Positions 25,472 to 35,150 of a stretch of 64,000 nt of DNA are shown here, piece by piece. Made by a program: the position numbers and the translations under genes. Position 1 is the first letter of the stretch. Each line of letters opens with the position of its first letter. Below the pieces are notes generated by a model. It saw nothing but the letters and a program-made list of their open reading frames with translations, was not told the origin of the DNA and did not search any database. The DNA is from Shewanella sp. MTB7 (GTDB taxonomy: Bacteria; Pseudomonadota; Gammaproteobacteria; Enterobacterales; Shewanellaceae): the NCBI RefSeq assembly GCF_027571385.1, contig NZ_CP085636.1:3410001-3474000 (forward strand). The letters are read 5' to 3'.

Positions 25472-27826
25472 TTGTTTAAAAAGTGGCTTTTTACACATTT
25501 GTGGATAGTAGTTATTACCAGTGGCATCAATTTATTGTTATTTTCGAGTGACGTTACTGCTGATAATTTAGCTCAAACCACGAATAAATTACCCGAAGTG
25601 ATCACTGTCCTCGGACAAGCCATCGACCATGAGATACCTGTTTATCCCGGTGCCCACCAACATGCTGATAGCGAAGAGATCGAACGCAGTCTAGACACTA
25701 ACCTGGGACAATTTCTTAAAGACAAGTTTGCAGGTGTTAGCGTCAATGATGTGCAGAACAATCCTTTTCAAATGGATATGCAATATCGAGGATTTACACT
25801 TTCGCCTCTACTCGGTCTGCCTCAAGGGATCTCTGTTTATGTCAATGGAGTCCGTTTTAACGAGCCCTTTGGCGATACGATTAACTGGGAGTTGATCCCC
25901 CTTACCGCCCTCAGTAACGTCAGTCTCTATTCCGGCTCAAACCCTCTTTTTGGCCAAAACACACTCGGTGGAGCCTTGGTACTCAACATAAAGGATGGCT
26001 TTACGTTTCAAGGCACAGATGTAGAACTCAGAGCTGGCAGTCATGGTATGGATCAACAAACCATTGAAGTCGGCGGTAACAGTGGTGAATTGGGTTACTA
26101 CGCTGTAGTAAGTCGCTATCAAGAAGAAGGGTGGCGACAATATTCCCCAACTGAGGTCAGCCAGTTTCTGGGGCGGTTAAGCTGGAAAGCCAATAATAAA
26201 ACCCGTTGGGATCTGCTCACCGCATTTAGTCAAAGCGAGCTTATTGGTAATGGCGCGGTCCCTTTCGACCTAATGGCCTTAGAAGGCAGAGATGCGGTTT
26301 ATACCCATCCTGACAAAACTGAAACCAACCATGGCTTTGCTTCTTTGTCTGGTAATATTGAATTGAATGACGCTATGACACTGGATCTCAACCTCTATTA
26401 CCGTCAGAGCAAAACCGACGCATTAAACGGTGACGATAGTGATTTTGAAGAGTGTATTCATGCGGGCAACGAGACCTTATGTGATGAAGATGATGAGCCC
26501 GTTCGCTTTATTAAGCCTGATGCAACAGCATTTAACGACAGCTTAGAGGATTTAGGATTAGAAGCCGATGATCTTGATGGTCTCAATAACACTTCCAACA
26601 CAGATCAAAAAGCCATGGGGGTAACAGCTCAGTGGACTATCGATACACAATTGCACCAAATGGATACTCAATGGGTTTTAGGGCTAACTGCAGACTTTGC
26701 TGACATTCGCTTTCAATCTGACACTGAATTTGCAGAGTTATTAAATGACACACCAGAGGCTCCTCGAGCGACACAAGCCGTTGGGTTATTTGATGCTGAC
26801 TCGGTGGTCAGACTCGACAGTGAACGTCGTCATTATTCTGCTTTTGTTGCTGGCAGCTTAGCGATAGCTGACGATCTCACACTGACTTCTGCACTACGAT
26901 ATGATGCAACTAACGTCCACATGACCGATTTAGCACCTGGAAATGATGGTAAAACCTTAGATGGCGATCATGATTTTACTCATCTTAGCCCCTCAATTGG
27001 TATCAACTGGGCATTCACTGCTGACACGTCTCTATTCGCATCTTATAGTCGCTCAAGCAGAGCCCCTACCCCAGTAGAATTGAGCTGCGCAGATCCTGAT
27101 GCCCCCTGTAAACTGCCCAATGGTTTTGTCTCAGACCCGCCTCTTGAGCAGGTCATTACCGATACGTTTGAAATAGGCGCTGAATATACTCAAGGCTCTC
27201 TTTCATTGGGTTTAACCCTATTTCATGCCCGTAACCAAGATGACATCATCTTTCAGCAGGCATCCGGACTACCCTCTGAGGGGTTTTTCGCTAATGTGGG
27301 CGACACTGAGCGCCAAGGCGGTGAAGCGTATTACAAACAGCAACTTCAGGATTGGCAGTTTACCTTATCCTACAGCTACCTAGATGCCAGGTTTTCATCA
27401 GATTTCATCTCATTTAGCCCTAACAACCCCCTTGGTGGTGATCGCCAAGTCAGTGCAGGTGATGCCATTCCTGGTTTACCCAAGCACAATGTTAAAGCGG
27501 GCATCGAGTGGTACATAGGTGATCTCACTCTGGGTAGCGACATTAAATACCAGAGTGGGCAATATTATCGCGGTGATGAAGCCAATGAAAATGAGATAAT
27601 ATCGGGTTTTGCCTTAGTTGATCTCAAGGTTATGTATCAGATCAATGATTGGATATCTATTTATACCCGCATCGATAATTTATTCGATACTCACTACCAA
27701 ACCTTTGGTGCCTACGGAGAGTCCGATGAAGTGTTGGGTAACATTTATCCCGGATTTGACGATGCTAGATTTGTGGGGCCCGGCGCACCAAGAACTTACG
27801 TCGGTGGTTTAAAAATTAAATTTTAG
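25472..27826 (+). CDS. TonB-dependent outer membrane receptor
   Basis: The 784-residue protein starts at a TTG codon with a strong AAAGGAG site 8 bases upstream. A signal peptide (about residues 1-30, ending TA-D) leads to a TonB-box-like segment (LPEVITVLGQ) and a plug domain (about 55-170) with QYRGF, VYVNGVRFNEPFGDTINW and PLFGQNTLGGALVLNIKDG. A 22-strand barrel follows, ending in the outer-membrane insertion signature LKIKF. An acidic Cys-containing loop (near residues 320-345, with EECIHAGNETLCDED) may be extracellular. The substrate is not evident. It is followed by two exported small proteins and a TPR/PAS sensor, perhaps a related locus. Confidence 0.92.
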   Translation: MFKKWLFTHLWIVVITSGINLLLFSSDVTADNLAQTTNKLPEVITVLGQAIDHEIPVYPGAHQHADSEEIERSLDTNLGQFLKDKFAGVSVNDVQNNPFQMDMQYRGFTLSPLLGLPQGISVYVNGVRFNEPFGDTINWELIPLTALSNVSLYSGSNPLFGQNTLGGALVLNIKDGFTFQGTDVELRAGSHGMDQQTIEVGGNSGELGYYAVVSRYQEEGWRQYSPTEVSQFLGRLSWKANNKTRWDLLTAFSQSELIGNGAVPFDLMALEGRDAVYTHPDKTETNHGFASLSGNIELNDAMTLDLNLYYRQSKTDALNGDDSDFEECIHAGNETLCDEDDEPVRFIKPDATAFNDSLEDLGLEADDLDGLNNTSNTDQKAMGVTAQWTIDTQLHQMDTQWVLGLTADFADIRFQSDTEFAELLNDTPEAPRATQAVGLFDADSVVRLDSERRHYSAFVAGSLAIADDLTLTSALRYDATNVHMTDLAPGNDGKTLDGDHDFTHLSPSIGINWAFTADTSLFASYSRSSRAPTPVELSCADPDAPCKLPNGFVSDPPLEQVITDTFEIGAEYTQGSLSLGLTLFHARNQDDIIFQQASGLPSEGFFANVGDTERQGGEAYYKQQLQDWQFTLSYSYLDARFSSDFISFSPNNPLGGDRQVSAGDAIPGLPKHNVKAGIEWYIGDLTLGSDIKYQSGQYYRGDEANENEIISGFALVDLKVMYQINDWISIYTRIDNLFDTHYQTFGAYGESDEVLGNIYPGFDDARFVGPGAPRTYVGGLKIKF

Positions 27827-28000
27827 CCTTATAAAACAAACTCGTTTTTTTACTTCACCTGCAACACTCTGGGTAAATATCGGGAGAAATGAACTCCTCC
27901 CCAGCTTTGCCCTGCCTTTTTCTGGTTCTCACTTCCAAACAGTTACATAGTTGTAGGCGTTCAACACTTTCAACATATAACGAGAGAAGAGATTAATACC

Positions 28001-28549
28001 ATGATAAAAAATAAAAATAAATTAACGACCGTTGTAGGTACTCTGGGGTTTTTAGCTTGCTTAGGAGCCAGTAGTATTGCGCAAGCTGTACCTTGGTGTC
28101 ACACAGGTACCATAGTACAAATTGCTAATGTAAATTGGAGCCAAGCACAAATCATGGCCAACTTTACGGGTGGCATTCCTGGTGGAGTCGTCGACCCAGA
28201 GGTCTACACCACTTATCACTCAACCTATAACTATGCCAATACATTTTCTGGCGGCGGCGGTGGTTTTGGTGGTTACAGTGTTCCTAACTCAGGACAAGTG
28301 AAAGTTCGATTAGACGCCCCTTATACACTGACCAATATGGTTGGTCCTGGTTACTACTACACCAGCCAAGGTGTTCAATTTAGATTGGATAAGTGCTACA
28401 CCATACCACCATTGATGGAGCATAAAAAGATAGCGAGATTTGAACCCATTAAACCGGAAACTGGCGTAGAGGTTGCGCCCTATGAAAACTTAAGGGCTAT
28501 TACTGAATTTTGGCGTGAAAGCGATCAAGAAAGAGATCAAAATAGATAA
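28001..28549 (+). CDS. exported hypothetical protein with WCxxGxIV motif
   Basis: The 182-residue protein has a signal peptide (cleavage after AQA, about residue 30). The mature N terminus reads VPWCHTGTIVQI, followed by a Gly-rich tract of five to six Gly (about residues 85-95) and a Tyr-rich region. A second Cys lies at DKCYTI. The C-terminal ~50 residues are charged. A similar WCxxGxIV start is seen in the exported protein at 30832-31311. No known family was recognised. It lies between the TonB-dependent receptor and the TPR/PAS sensor. Confidence 0.75.
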   Translation: MIKNKNKLTTVVGTLGFLACLGASSIAQAVPWCHTGTIVQIANVNWSQAQIMANFTGGIPGGVVDPEVYTTYHSTYNYANTFSGGGGGFGGYSVPNSGQVKVRLDAPYTLTNMVGPGYYYTSQGVQFRLDKCYTIPPLMEHKKIARFEPIKPETGVEVAPYENLRAITEFWRESDQERDQNR

Positions 28550-28561
28550 TAGCCTGTTTAC

Positions 28562-28585
28562 AAAAAGGCCCTTATGGGCCTTTTT
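28562..28585 (+). terminator. rho-independent terminator
   Basis: A perfect 10-bp stem AAAAAGGCCC / GGGCCTTTTT with a 4-base loop (TTAT) lies 13 bp after the exported protein stop. It ends the upstream transcript. Confidence 0.9.
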
Positions 28586-28696
28586 ACTGCTAAACACCCA
28601 CCTAGCAACACATAAACATTATATTTCCATTCAATTAAGATAAATCCACCATTCATGGTACGTTTATGCAATAGAAAATGTTAATCATGGTGGAAG

Positions 28697-30784
28697 ATGT
28701 TAGATAAATTCAGAATTCATTGGGTATTTTTATTGTTTATTTTTGGACATACCCATACCTTAGCGAACGACATTGATACTTGTTTTAAATCAAATACCGA
28801 TAAGGACGAGCAATTAACAGCATGTAGAAACAGCCTGAACTCGGTGACCAAAGATAACCCTGACTATTTGGATCTGCAATTACAATTACTCATCTTGTAT
28901 ACCTCTCAAGGCGCTTACTCTCTTGCTAATCAAACAGACATTACTATTGCCGACCTTAGCTTGGATTTATACCCACTAAATAAACAATTCAAATACTTAC
29001 GTCATCGCGGCATACTAAAGTATCGTCAGGGACTTTATCCGCAAGCCTTATTAATCTTTGAACAAGCCTATAAGCTCGCCGAAACTGACCAGCAAACATT
29101 ATTAGAAGCAAAGGCCTTAAGTGATATAGGCACAGCCAATATGGCCATGGCTAATCATAAAGAGGCTATATCAGCTTTCCATCAAAGCTTATTGATAAAA
29201 CAAAAAATAGCCCCTCAAAAAAGCATTGCGGTAACCCTTAATAATTTAGGTTCGGTTTACCTTAAAATGAAGGACTGGGTACAAGCTGAACGCTACTATT
29301 CACTGGCCTTAACTATCTATCGAAATGAAGGCAATACCGCCAGTGAAGCCCACAGTTTAGAAAACATCGCCGTTGTGCAGATGAAACAGGGAAAATACAC
29401 ACAGGCACTCGCAGGTTTCAAGCTGTCACTACAATTTTTTACCGAAACAAAACAAGAAGTAGCTCGACTCAGATTATTGATTAATATGGCTGAATTGAAT
29501 TTACTTCAACAGCAATTAACAGCAGCTAAAGTTCATCTTGAACTGGCACAGAAAATAGAATCGAGATTAGGTAATAATGCATTAACCCTTCCTCTGAAAC
29601 TCAATTTGGGAAACCTTTTTATTCAACAAGGTCTTTACCAACAGGCTGAATCAATATTGAAAACAGGGTTAGAACTGTCATTAGATAACAAAGACAGTGG
29701 GATCACGACAAGTTTTTATCAGGCACTTATCAATAATGCCGTCAAATTCTTCCGTTGGGAACAAGCCTATCTTTATGAAAAAAAACTAGAGGTTTATTTG
29801 CTGCAAGACTATCAACTTAAGTTTGATCAATCTTTAGCAAATACCCGGGTGCAGTTCGAGTATGAGCGCCAACAACAAGCCATTGAATTATTAGATAAAA
29901 AAAACAAAATAAATGATTTACTCATTCAAAGTCGAAATACTCAACTCTTAGTACTAAGTCTGTTTTTTATCATCATGGCTGCCGGCATGTATGCTCTTTA
30001 TTATCGACAGAAACAACACCGTCTTACTGAACAACGAAAACTCGAGCAACAAATTAATTGGCACAGGAAAAGAGTTAAACAGCTAGGTGTATCCCATTCA
30101 GCGCTAAAAGCAGCATTTGGTCAGCTCCCCCAAGCGTTACTCGTCGTCAATAATAGTGAACAACTGGTCTATATCAATCAAAGTGGCTGTGATCTGCTTC
30201 ATCAAGATGAAACCCAGCTTGTGGATCACAAGCTGGAGACGGTTTTCCCTCGAACATCAATCAACTTTTGGGAACAATGGGATAGCGACTCAGAGCTTGA
30301 TAATGTCCAAGTGACGAATGTTCACATAAACTCGCCAGCAGGCCCACAACTACTGGATATTTGGTTAACTAACGTATCCAGAGGTGAACCTATTGCAGTG
30401 ATCAATATGGCAAAACATGGCGAATTGGCTTCTCAAAAGCCAATTAACTCATTACTTACAGAGCAAGACTTTCAATATAAATTGGTGGACTTAATGTTTC
30501 ACTGTGTTGAGTTTTGGGAAATGACAACTCAATCGACACGTATTGAATTAGCAGAAAAAAGTGGGATTTGGCGTGTATCAATAGATGATGGCAGATTAAG
30601 AACTCGTTCTCTTGATCGCTATCTATCAGTGCAATTACTTCCTAAAAAACCCAGGTGGAGAGAGGTACTAAGAACCGCTCATTATGTGATAGCAGAGTGT
30701 CAGCTCGACAGTGAACAGGAGAGTACCATCAATTTAAAACTGACAGCACTAAACCAACACCTGCACACAAAAGCACTGCTCTGA
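28697..30784 (+). CDS. TPR/PAS membrane sensor protein
   Basis: The 695-residue protein has a signal peptide (ending LA-N), an N-terminal periplasmic region with about six to seven tetratricopeptide repeats (roughly residues 90-370; for example ALSDIGTANMAMANHKEAISAFHQSLLI), a coiled-coil stretch (about 375-410), one membrane segment (about 415-435), and a cytoplasmic PAS-like domain (about 470-560, with LLVVNNSEQLVYINQSGCDLL). The last ~100 residues contain TRIELAEKSGIWRVSIDDGRLRTRSLDRYL, a region I do not recognise as kinase, GGDEF or HD. It is therefore a transmembrane sensor with unknown output. The locus suggests sensing related to the upstream receptor. Confidence 0.75.
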   Translation: MLDKFRIHWVFLLFIFGHTHTLANDIDTCFKSNTDKDEQLTACRNSLNSVTKDNPDYLDLQLQLLILYTSQGAYSLANQTDITIADLSLDLYPLNKQFKYLRHRGILKYRQGLYPQALLIFEQAYKLAETDQQTLLEAKALSDIGTANMAMANHKEAISAFHQSLLIKQKIAPQKSIAVTLNNLGSVYLKMKDWVQAERYYSLALTIYRNEGNTASEAHSLENIAVVQMKQGKYTQALAGFKLSLQFFTETKQEVARLRLLINMAELNLLQQQLTAAKVHLELAQKIESRLGNNALTLPLKLNLGNLFIQQGLYQQAESILKTGLELSLDNKDSGITTSFYQALINNAVKFFRWEQAYLYEKKLEVYLLQDYQLKFDQSLANTRVQFEYERQQQAIELLDKKNKINDLLIQSRNTQLLVLSLFFIIMAAGMYALYYRQKQHRLTEQRKLEQQINWHRKRVKQLGVSHSALKAAFGQLPQALLVVNNSEQLVYINQSGCDLLHQDETQLVDHKLETVFPRTSINFWEQWDSDSELDNVQVTNVHINSPAGPQLLDIWLTNVSRGEPIAVINMAKHGELASQKPINSLLTEQDFQYKLVDLMFHCVEFWEMTTQSTRIELAEKSGIWRVSIDDGRLRTRSLDRYLSVQLLPKKPRWREVLRTAHYVIAECQLDSEQESTINLKLTALNQHLHTKALL

Positions 30785-30831
30785 TGAACTAGGGCTAATA
30801 ATCTTAAAGTGCGACTAAATCCAAGTTCAAG

Positions 30832-31311
30832 TTACTTGATGAGTAACTTTCGCTCTCGTTCATCAAATTCCATATCACACAAACCACAAGCAAACCGAAC
30901 TCCTTGAACAATGGAATACACCTCATGATGATTTTGGTCACTATTTTTCAAACTTTCAGGTCCATAAAAAATAGGACGAACCGTACCACCATCCCCTCTA
31001 GAATTCACATTCCTATAAGCTAATGATTGACACAAGTGATTGGTTGCCGATCTCGCGAGGTCATACTCATCATCAAATTGTCCACAACTTTTAGTTTCAA
31101 TATCCCCTCCTTCCAAACCAGATCCAGGACATACATCTTCAGCGAAGCGCTCAAAACGAGCCAAGTGCAAAGAGGTAAAAGAAAACTCACCTAAAATAAC
31201 TATATTGCCATTGTTACACCATTGACCCTCAATGGGTTCTTCGTGGGCTAATACCGTTGCAGGTAACATTATATTTGCGGCAACCACAAATGCCATAACA
31301 CGCTTATTCAT
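30832..31311 (-). CDS. exported Cys-containing hypothetical protein with WCxxGxIV motif
   Basis: The 159-residue protein has a signal peptide ending VLA-H. The mature part begins EGQWCNNGNIVILGEFSF and contains six or seven Cys, including a late CGLC pair that could bind metal or form a disulfide. The WCxxGxIV start resembles that of the exported protein at 28001-28549. It is convergent with the TPR/PAS sensor. No function can be assigned. Confidence 0.75.
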   Translation of the reverse strand: MNKRVMAFVVAANIMLPATVLAHEEPIEGQWCNNGNIVILGEFSFTSLHLARFERFAEDVCPGSGLEGGDIETKSCGQFDDEYDLARSATNHLCQSLAYRNVNSRGDGGTVRPIFYGPESLKNSDQNHHEVYSIVQGVRFACGLCDMEFDERERKLLIK

Positions 31312-31597
31312 ATTCTCTATTCCCTGAATTTCCTGATATGTCGCTGTACTATTTCATACCAAGTTAATACCGGAAGCGACAAAAAGTAATTTAAATAGAG
31401 GGTAAAAACAGGGAGAAGTTATTTATTTAGAACATTTCACCTTATAAAACAGTTTATTAAGAATTCCCCTTAGCAACGATGAATGCTCATTATTAGCTTC
31501 TTGTGCGTTACATAATACGATGTTAATTTACTGATGGTGCGTTACCACGTGCAAAGAGTGGTTAACATCAATAGAAAAACCATAAACCGGAGCAGTA

Positions 31598-32797
31598 ATG
31601 AAGAGTGCAGGCGTGATCTTAAATCGAATCAATATCGGTTTTATTGCTTTTCTGGTTGGATTTACCAGTTCGGTCGCCTTGATCTATCAAGCAGCGTTTA
31701 ACTTAGGTGCCGATTTAGCCATGGTGTCGAGTTGGATTTTTGCACTTGGGATCGGGATGGGCATCACCTCGATAGGCTTATCTCTGTACTATCGAGCCCC
31801 TATCTTAGTCGCTTGGTCTACACCCGGAGCCGCACTGCTGATCACCAGCACTAACGGCTTCAGTATCAATCAAACCATCGGTGCTTTCATTGTTTCCGCT
31901 GTTCTAATCACACTATCAGGCATGACTGGTTGGTTTGAAAAAATCTTGCAGCGCGTTCCACAACAGATCGCCAGTGCCATGTTAGCTGGGATATTACTTT
32001 CCTTCGGAATTGATGTGTTTAACCTGATGGGGCAAGAATTATACTTAGTGTTCACCATGCTGTTCACTTACCTCATCTGTAAACAACTAATGCCCAGATT
32101 CGCCATGTTAGCCATCCTTATTGCGGGTATTTCGTTGGCATGGCAACAAGGGTTATTTATTATCCCTAAACTGGATTGGACCATAAGCTCACTTATTTTC
32201 ATCGAACCAGAGTGGAACTTTGCCGCCATCATGAACATAGGTATTCCATTGTTTCTGGTCACGATGGCAACGCAAAATATACCTGGAGTGGCCATTTTAA
32301 AAGCCCACAACTACCAACCTCCTATCTCGAAGTTGATATCCGTTACTGGCCTGATGAATATAGTCATTGCTCCTTTCGGAGGGTTCGCAATTAATTTAGC
32401 CGCGATAACAGCAGCTATTTGCATGTCACCTGAAGCGGATGCAAACCCACATAAACGTTACTGGGCAGCTGTTAGCGCTGGTGCTTTTTATCTCTTTATG
32501 GGGGCCACTGCTCTCACCTTAATGACGCTGTTTCAAGCCATGCCCCAAGCGTTTATATTGGCTCTTGCTGGAATAGCTCTGTTTTCGACTATAGGAACCA
32601 GTTTGCAACATGCTTTTGTCGACTCTGAATATAAAGAGGCAGCCTTAATGACTTTTCTGGTCACTGCGTCGGACTTCAGCTTATGGAATATTGGCTCTGC
32701 ACTTTGGGGAGTATTGGCAGGGGTCATCACCCTCTTCATTGCTTATCTTGTTACTAAACTCAGGCGTAAAACCGCCACGGCACTCACTAACGATTAA
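31598..32797 (+). CDS. benE: BenE-family benzoate/proton symporter
   Basis: The 399-residue integral membrane protein has about twelve hydrophobic segments and family motifs: GFTSSVALIYQAA near residue 20, AWSTPGAALL near 73, MATQNIPGVAIL near 225 and APFGGFAINLAAITAAICM near 265. It imports aromatic acids such as benzoate across the inner membrane by proton symport. It begins after CCGGAG and appears monocistronic. No benzoate-degradation genes are in the window, so the true substrate is uncertain. Confidence 0.9.
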   Translation: MKSAGVILNRINIGFIAFLVGFTSSVALIYQAAFNLGADLAMVSSWIFALGIGMGITSIGLSLYYRAPILVAWSTPGAALLITSTNGFSINQTIGAFIVSAVLITLSGMTGWFEKILQRVPQQIASAMLAGILLSFGIDVFNLMGQELYLVFTMLFTYLICKQLMPRFAMLAILIAGISLAWQQGLFIIPKLDWTISSLIFIEPEWNFAAIMNIGIPLFLVTMATQNIPGVAILKAHNYQPPISKLISVTGLMNIVIAPFGGFAINLAAITAAICMSPEADANPHKRYWAAVSAGAFYLFMGATALTLMTLFQAMPQAFILALAGIALFSTIGTSLQHAFVDSEYKEAALMTFLVTASDFSLWNIGSALWGVLAGVITLFIAYLVTKLRRKTATALTND

Positions 32798-32969
32798 GCT
32801 TGCTGCTATCGCAAACATAATAAAGCCGATAATAAACGCTAATACTTTCCATAAAACAGGTTTCTGAAAGATAGGAATTAAAATTCTCGCCCCATAACCT
32901 AATGCGAAAAAAACACAAAAGAGCCTGTGATACCCCTAAAGAGAAACCCGCTAGATATGTAGCAAACAT
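32798..32969 (-). pseudogene. remnant of a LysE/ArgO-type exporter (C-terminal part, frameshifted)
   Basis: On the minus strand the frame from 32969 reads MFATYLAGFSLGVSQALLCFF and then shifts at a T7 run (A7 on the plus strand, 32907-32913). The next frame continues with FALGYGARILIPIFQKPVLW and a final membrane helix ending FAIAASLI, the typical C-terminal end of LysE-family amino-acid exporters. Removing one T joins the two. The upstream two thirds of the gene is missing (stop codon right before the ATG), so this is a decayed fragment overlapping the 3' end of benE. Confidence 0.6.
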
Positions 32970-33101
32970 CTAAAAACCTTTACTTATACGGTTAAGCAAT
33001 AGGTAACATAAATTACGTTAAGCTATCCATAAGTTCAAGCGCACCTAACTAGAGGCGAGAACACAGGTGCGCGTGAATAAACCTATAAATTAATCTTTCA
33101 C

Positions 33102-33782
33102 TTAGCCTTTGATCAGATAATCTCCCTTGGTTGAAAGAGTGACAGTGATAACTGAACCGGTGCTGTTCTTCCAATACCAACCGTGAGAACCAGCAAAGGG
33201 GGTCGTTAGTGAGCCTTTCATCTTATCTGACGTTGTGATTGAAAAGCTTTCAAAATAACCCGTTTTATCTCCCTTTGGCTCGCCGTGAAAATCAAAATAT
33301 AGCGGCTCGCCATCGGTGCTCCATTCATATTCTAAATGAACAAACGCATCCATAAGCAGCTTATACTCAAGCCCTTTTCCGGCAGGGATTTCGATGTTAA
33401 CGATATCACTTCTCACGTCAGGGCTTTGTCGACTCAGGGCAATTTCAGCAACCGACGGCGCATCAGCGACAGTAGTGCCATCTAACATAAGCACGGACTC
33501 GACCAAACCTGCTTTAGCTACGTCTTTATCTACATTAGTATTTGCATTTTGAGTGCCTGACTCTTCAACTGACACCAAATTGGTTTGCGACAGTTGGGTC
33601 AAGCCTAGAGACTGACCAATACCGGTTGGATCGATATTGTACTCCGCAGGTAAAATGGCGATAACGAGTATTATTGCTGCCACGACAGAAGCCGCGAGTG
33701 TTGCCTTCAGTAATGTGCCCGTTGAATGGACAGGGATCGCTACATTGACATTGTTACTGGTGTTTTTATTTTGGACGCTCAT
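33102..33782 (-). CDS. single-pass transmembrane anchor protein
   Basis: The 226-residue protein has a short cytoplasmic N terminus, one membrane helix (about residues 24-46, LLKATLAASVVAAIILVIAIL) and a periplasmic domain. The mid-part contains IPAGKGLEYKLLMDA and the C-terminal part W-x-x-D-G-x-P-L-Y-F-D-F-H-G-E-P, then GSHGWYWKNSTGSVITVTL. Similar proteins are commonly annotated only as transmembrane anchor proteins next to HupE/UreJ genes. Here it is third in a minus-strand operon with a His-rich protein and a HupE homolog, suggesting a metal-related envelope function. Confidence 0.75.
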   Translation of the reverse strand: MSVQNKNTSNNVNVAIPVHSTGTLLKATLAASVVAAIILVIAILPAEYNIDPTGIGQSLGLTQLSQTNLVSVEESGTQNANTNVDKDVAKAGLVESVLMLDGTTVADAPSVAEIALSRQSPDVRSDIVNIEIPAGKGLEYKLLMDAFVHLEYEWSTDGEPLYFDFHGEPKGDKTGYFESFSITTSDKMKGSLTTPFAGSHGWYWKNSTGSVITVTLSTKGDYLIKG

Positions 33783-33876
33783 TATGTATCCTTTTGCACT
33801 TTGTTAAGCGAAACTGGTGTCTATTTAATGACTCTAACTATCTATTAAGCATTGTTAAAAAAGGTGGAATAAGGGA

Positions 33877-34584
33877 CTAATTGATAAAATAGCCCGTTAA
33901 TTGAAAACCCACTAACATCAAGCCTGCACTCATTAACAGTGTATTTGTCGTGGTAGAAAACTGAAAATAACTCCGCTGTCGTCGCCAGAAGCTCATCAAG
34001 ATAACCACGGCACCTAGAACCAGAAATTGACCTATCTCAACCCCTAAATTAAAGGCTAATATATTAGGTACTAAACCTTCTTGGGGCAGGTCAAACTCTT
34101 GAATTTTAGTGGCAAGACCGAAACCATGAAACAGACCAAAAAGCAGAACCGCCAGCTTAGTATTGGGCTGGGAGCCAAATATTCGCTTAAAACCACCTAA
34201 ATTATCAAAGCCCTTATACACAATAGAGAGGCCGATAATGGCATCGATAAGATAGGGATTGACCTGAATGTCATTAAGCACGCCAAACAGCAAGGTGATG
34301 CTGTGGCCTAAGGTAAATAGGCTCACATAAATTAAAACATCTTTGGTTTTAAAGAGAAAAAATATCACTCCGACCAAAAATAACAGATGATCATACCCGG
34401 TCACCATATGTTTGGCACCGATATAGATAAAGGGCAAGATAGAGATCCCTTCATTGAGAATTAAAAACTGCTTGGTATTCTCATCAACCCCGTGGGCTGA
34501 TAATGAGAACGACACAAAAAGTCCTAATACACTGACCAATAACCCCGTAGACAATTTGATGGTGTTAGCCCAAAAACGGCTCAT
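33877..34584 (-). CDS. HupE/UreJ-family membrane protein
   Basis: The 235-residue protein has a signal-like first helix followed by a conserved HupE/UreJ_2 signature GAKHMVTGYDHLLFLVGVIFF and later FTLGHSITL and GLFHGFGLA, giving six to seven membrane segments with several in-membrane His. Members transport nickel, cobalt or related metal ions. It sits between a His-rich exported protein and a membrane anchor protein, all minus strand. Given the [NiFe] hydrogenase elsewhere in the window, nickel is one candidate, but the sequence alone does not decide. Confidence 0.85.
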   Translation of the reverse strand: MSRFWANTIKLSTGLLVSVLGLFVSFSLSAHGVDENTKQFLILNEGISILPFIYIGAKHMVTGYDHLLFLVGVIFFLFKTKDVLIYVSLFTLGHSITLLFGVLNDIQVNPYLIDAIIGLSIVYKGFDNLGGFKRIFGSQPNTKLAVLLFGLFHGFGLATKIQEFDLPQEGLVPNILAFNLGVEIGQFLVLGAVVILMSFWRRQRSYFQFSTTTNTLLMSAGLMLVGFQLTGYFIN

Positions 34585-34721
34585 CGCACACTCTCCAATA
34601 ATATATTTTGTATTAGATACACCTATCTCTTAATCATCAGTAATGACTTAAAGAGGTAACGGTATAAATGGTTTAGCAATACGCTCTATGCAGAGAAAGC
34701 TGCTAAAAAAATAGAATATTA

Positions 34722-35150
34722 TTAAGTGTGCGGAGGAGGAATTGGCGGTGCATCGTCAGTAGTGAGGTAAAAAACATCATCACTGGTTAAGGTCTCAGAC
34801 TGCAAGAAACATGATAAAAAACTGGGATCTACTGGAGGATGAGACGGAGTATGGGAATGGTTACTGTGTTCATGCTCACCTGTCATGGCGCTAGCTTCAC
34901 TATCCGCTAAACGCTCAACGGACTCTGTGGCATTGAACGCCGCCGTCCCATGGTTGTGCCCTGCCTTTAAATCGAAACTGTGCTGATGGTGATGGCTAAC
35001 AGCAATCCCCATAGGATGGTCGCCACTTGGGTATTGCACCGAAAAGGCAACACCTGACGCTAACACCTGACACACTAATACCACCAGCAAAATAAGCAGC
35101 GTCCAGTTTGACTGCACTCGACTCCCGCCTGTGTTGCAGGGATGTCTCAC
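34722..35150 (-). CDS. His-rich small membrane/periplasmic protein
   Basis: The 142-residue frame starts at a GTG (35150); an internal GTG preceded by GGGAG (about 35117) may be the real start. A hydrophobic helix (WTLLILLVVLVCQVLASGVAF) is followed by a periplasmic tail rich in His: SHHHQHSF, GHNHG, EHEHSNHSHTPSH. This composition suggests binding of Zn, Ni, Co or Cu. It is first in the operon with the HupE-family transporter, so it may act as a metal collector or sensor. Confidence 0.7.
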   Translation of the reverse strand: MRHPCNTGGSRVQSNWTLLILLVVLVCQVLASGVAFSVQYPSGDHPMGIAVSHHHQHSFDLKAGHNHGTAAFNATESVERLADSEASAMTGEHEHSNHSHTPSHPPVDPSFLSCFLQSETLTSDDVFYLTTDDAPPIPPPHT

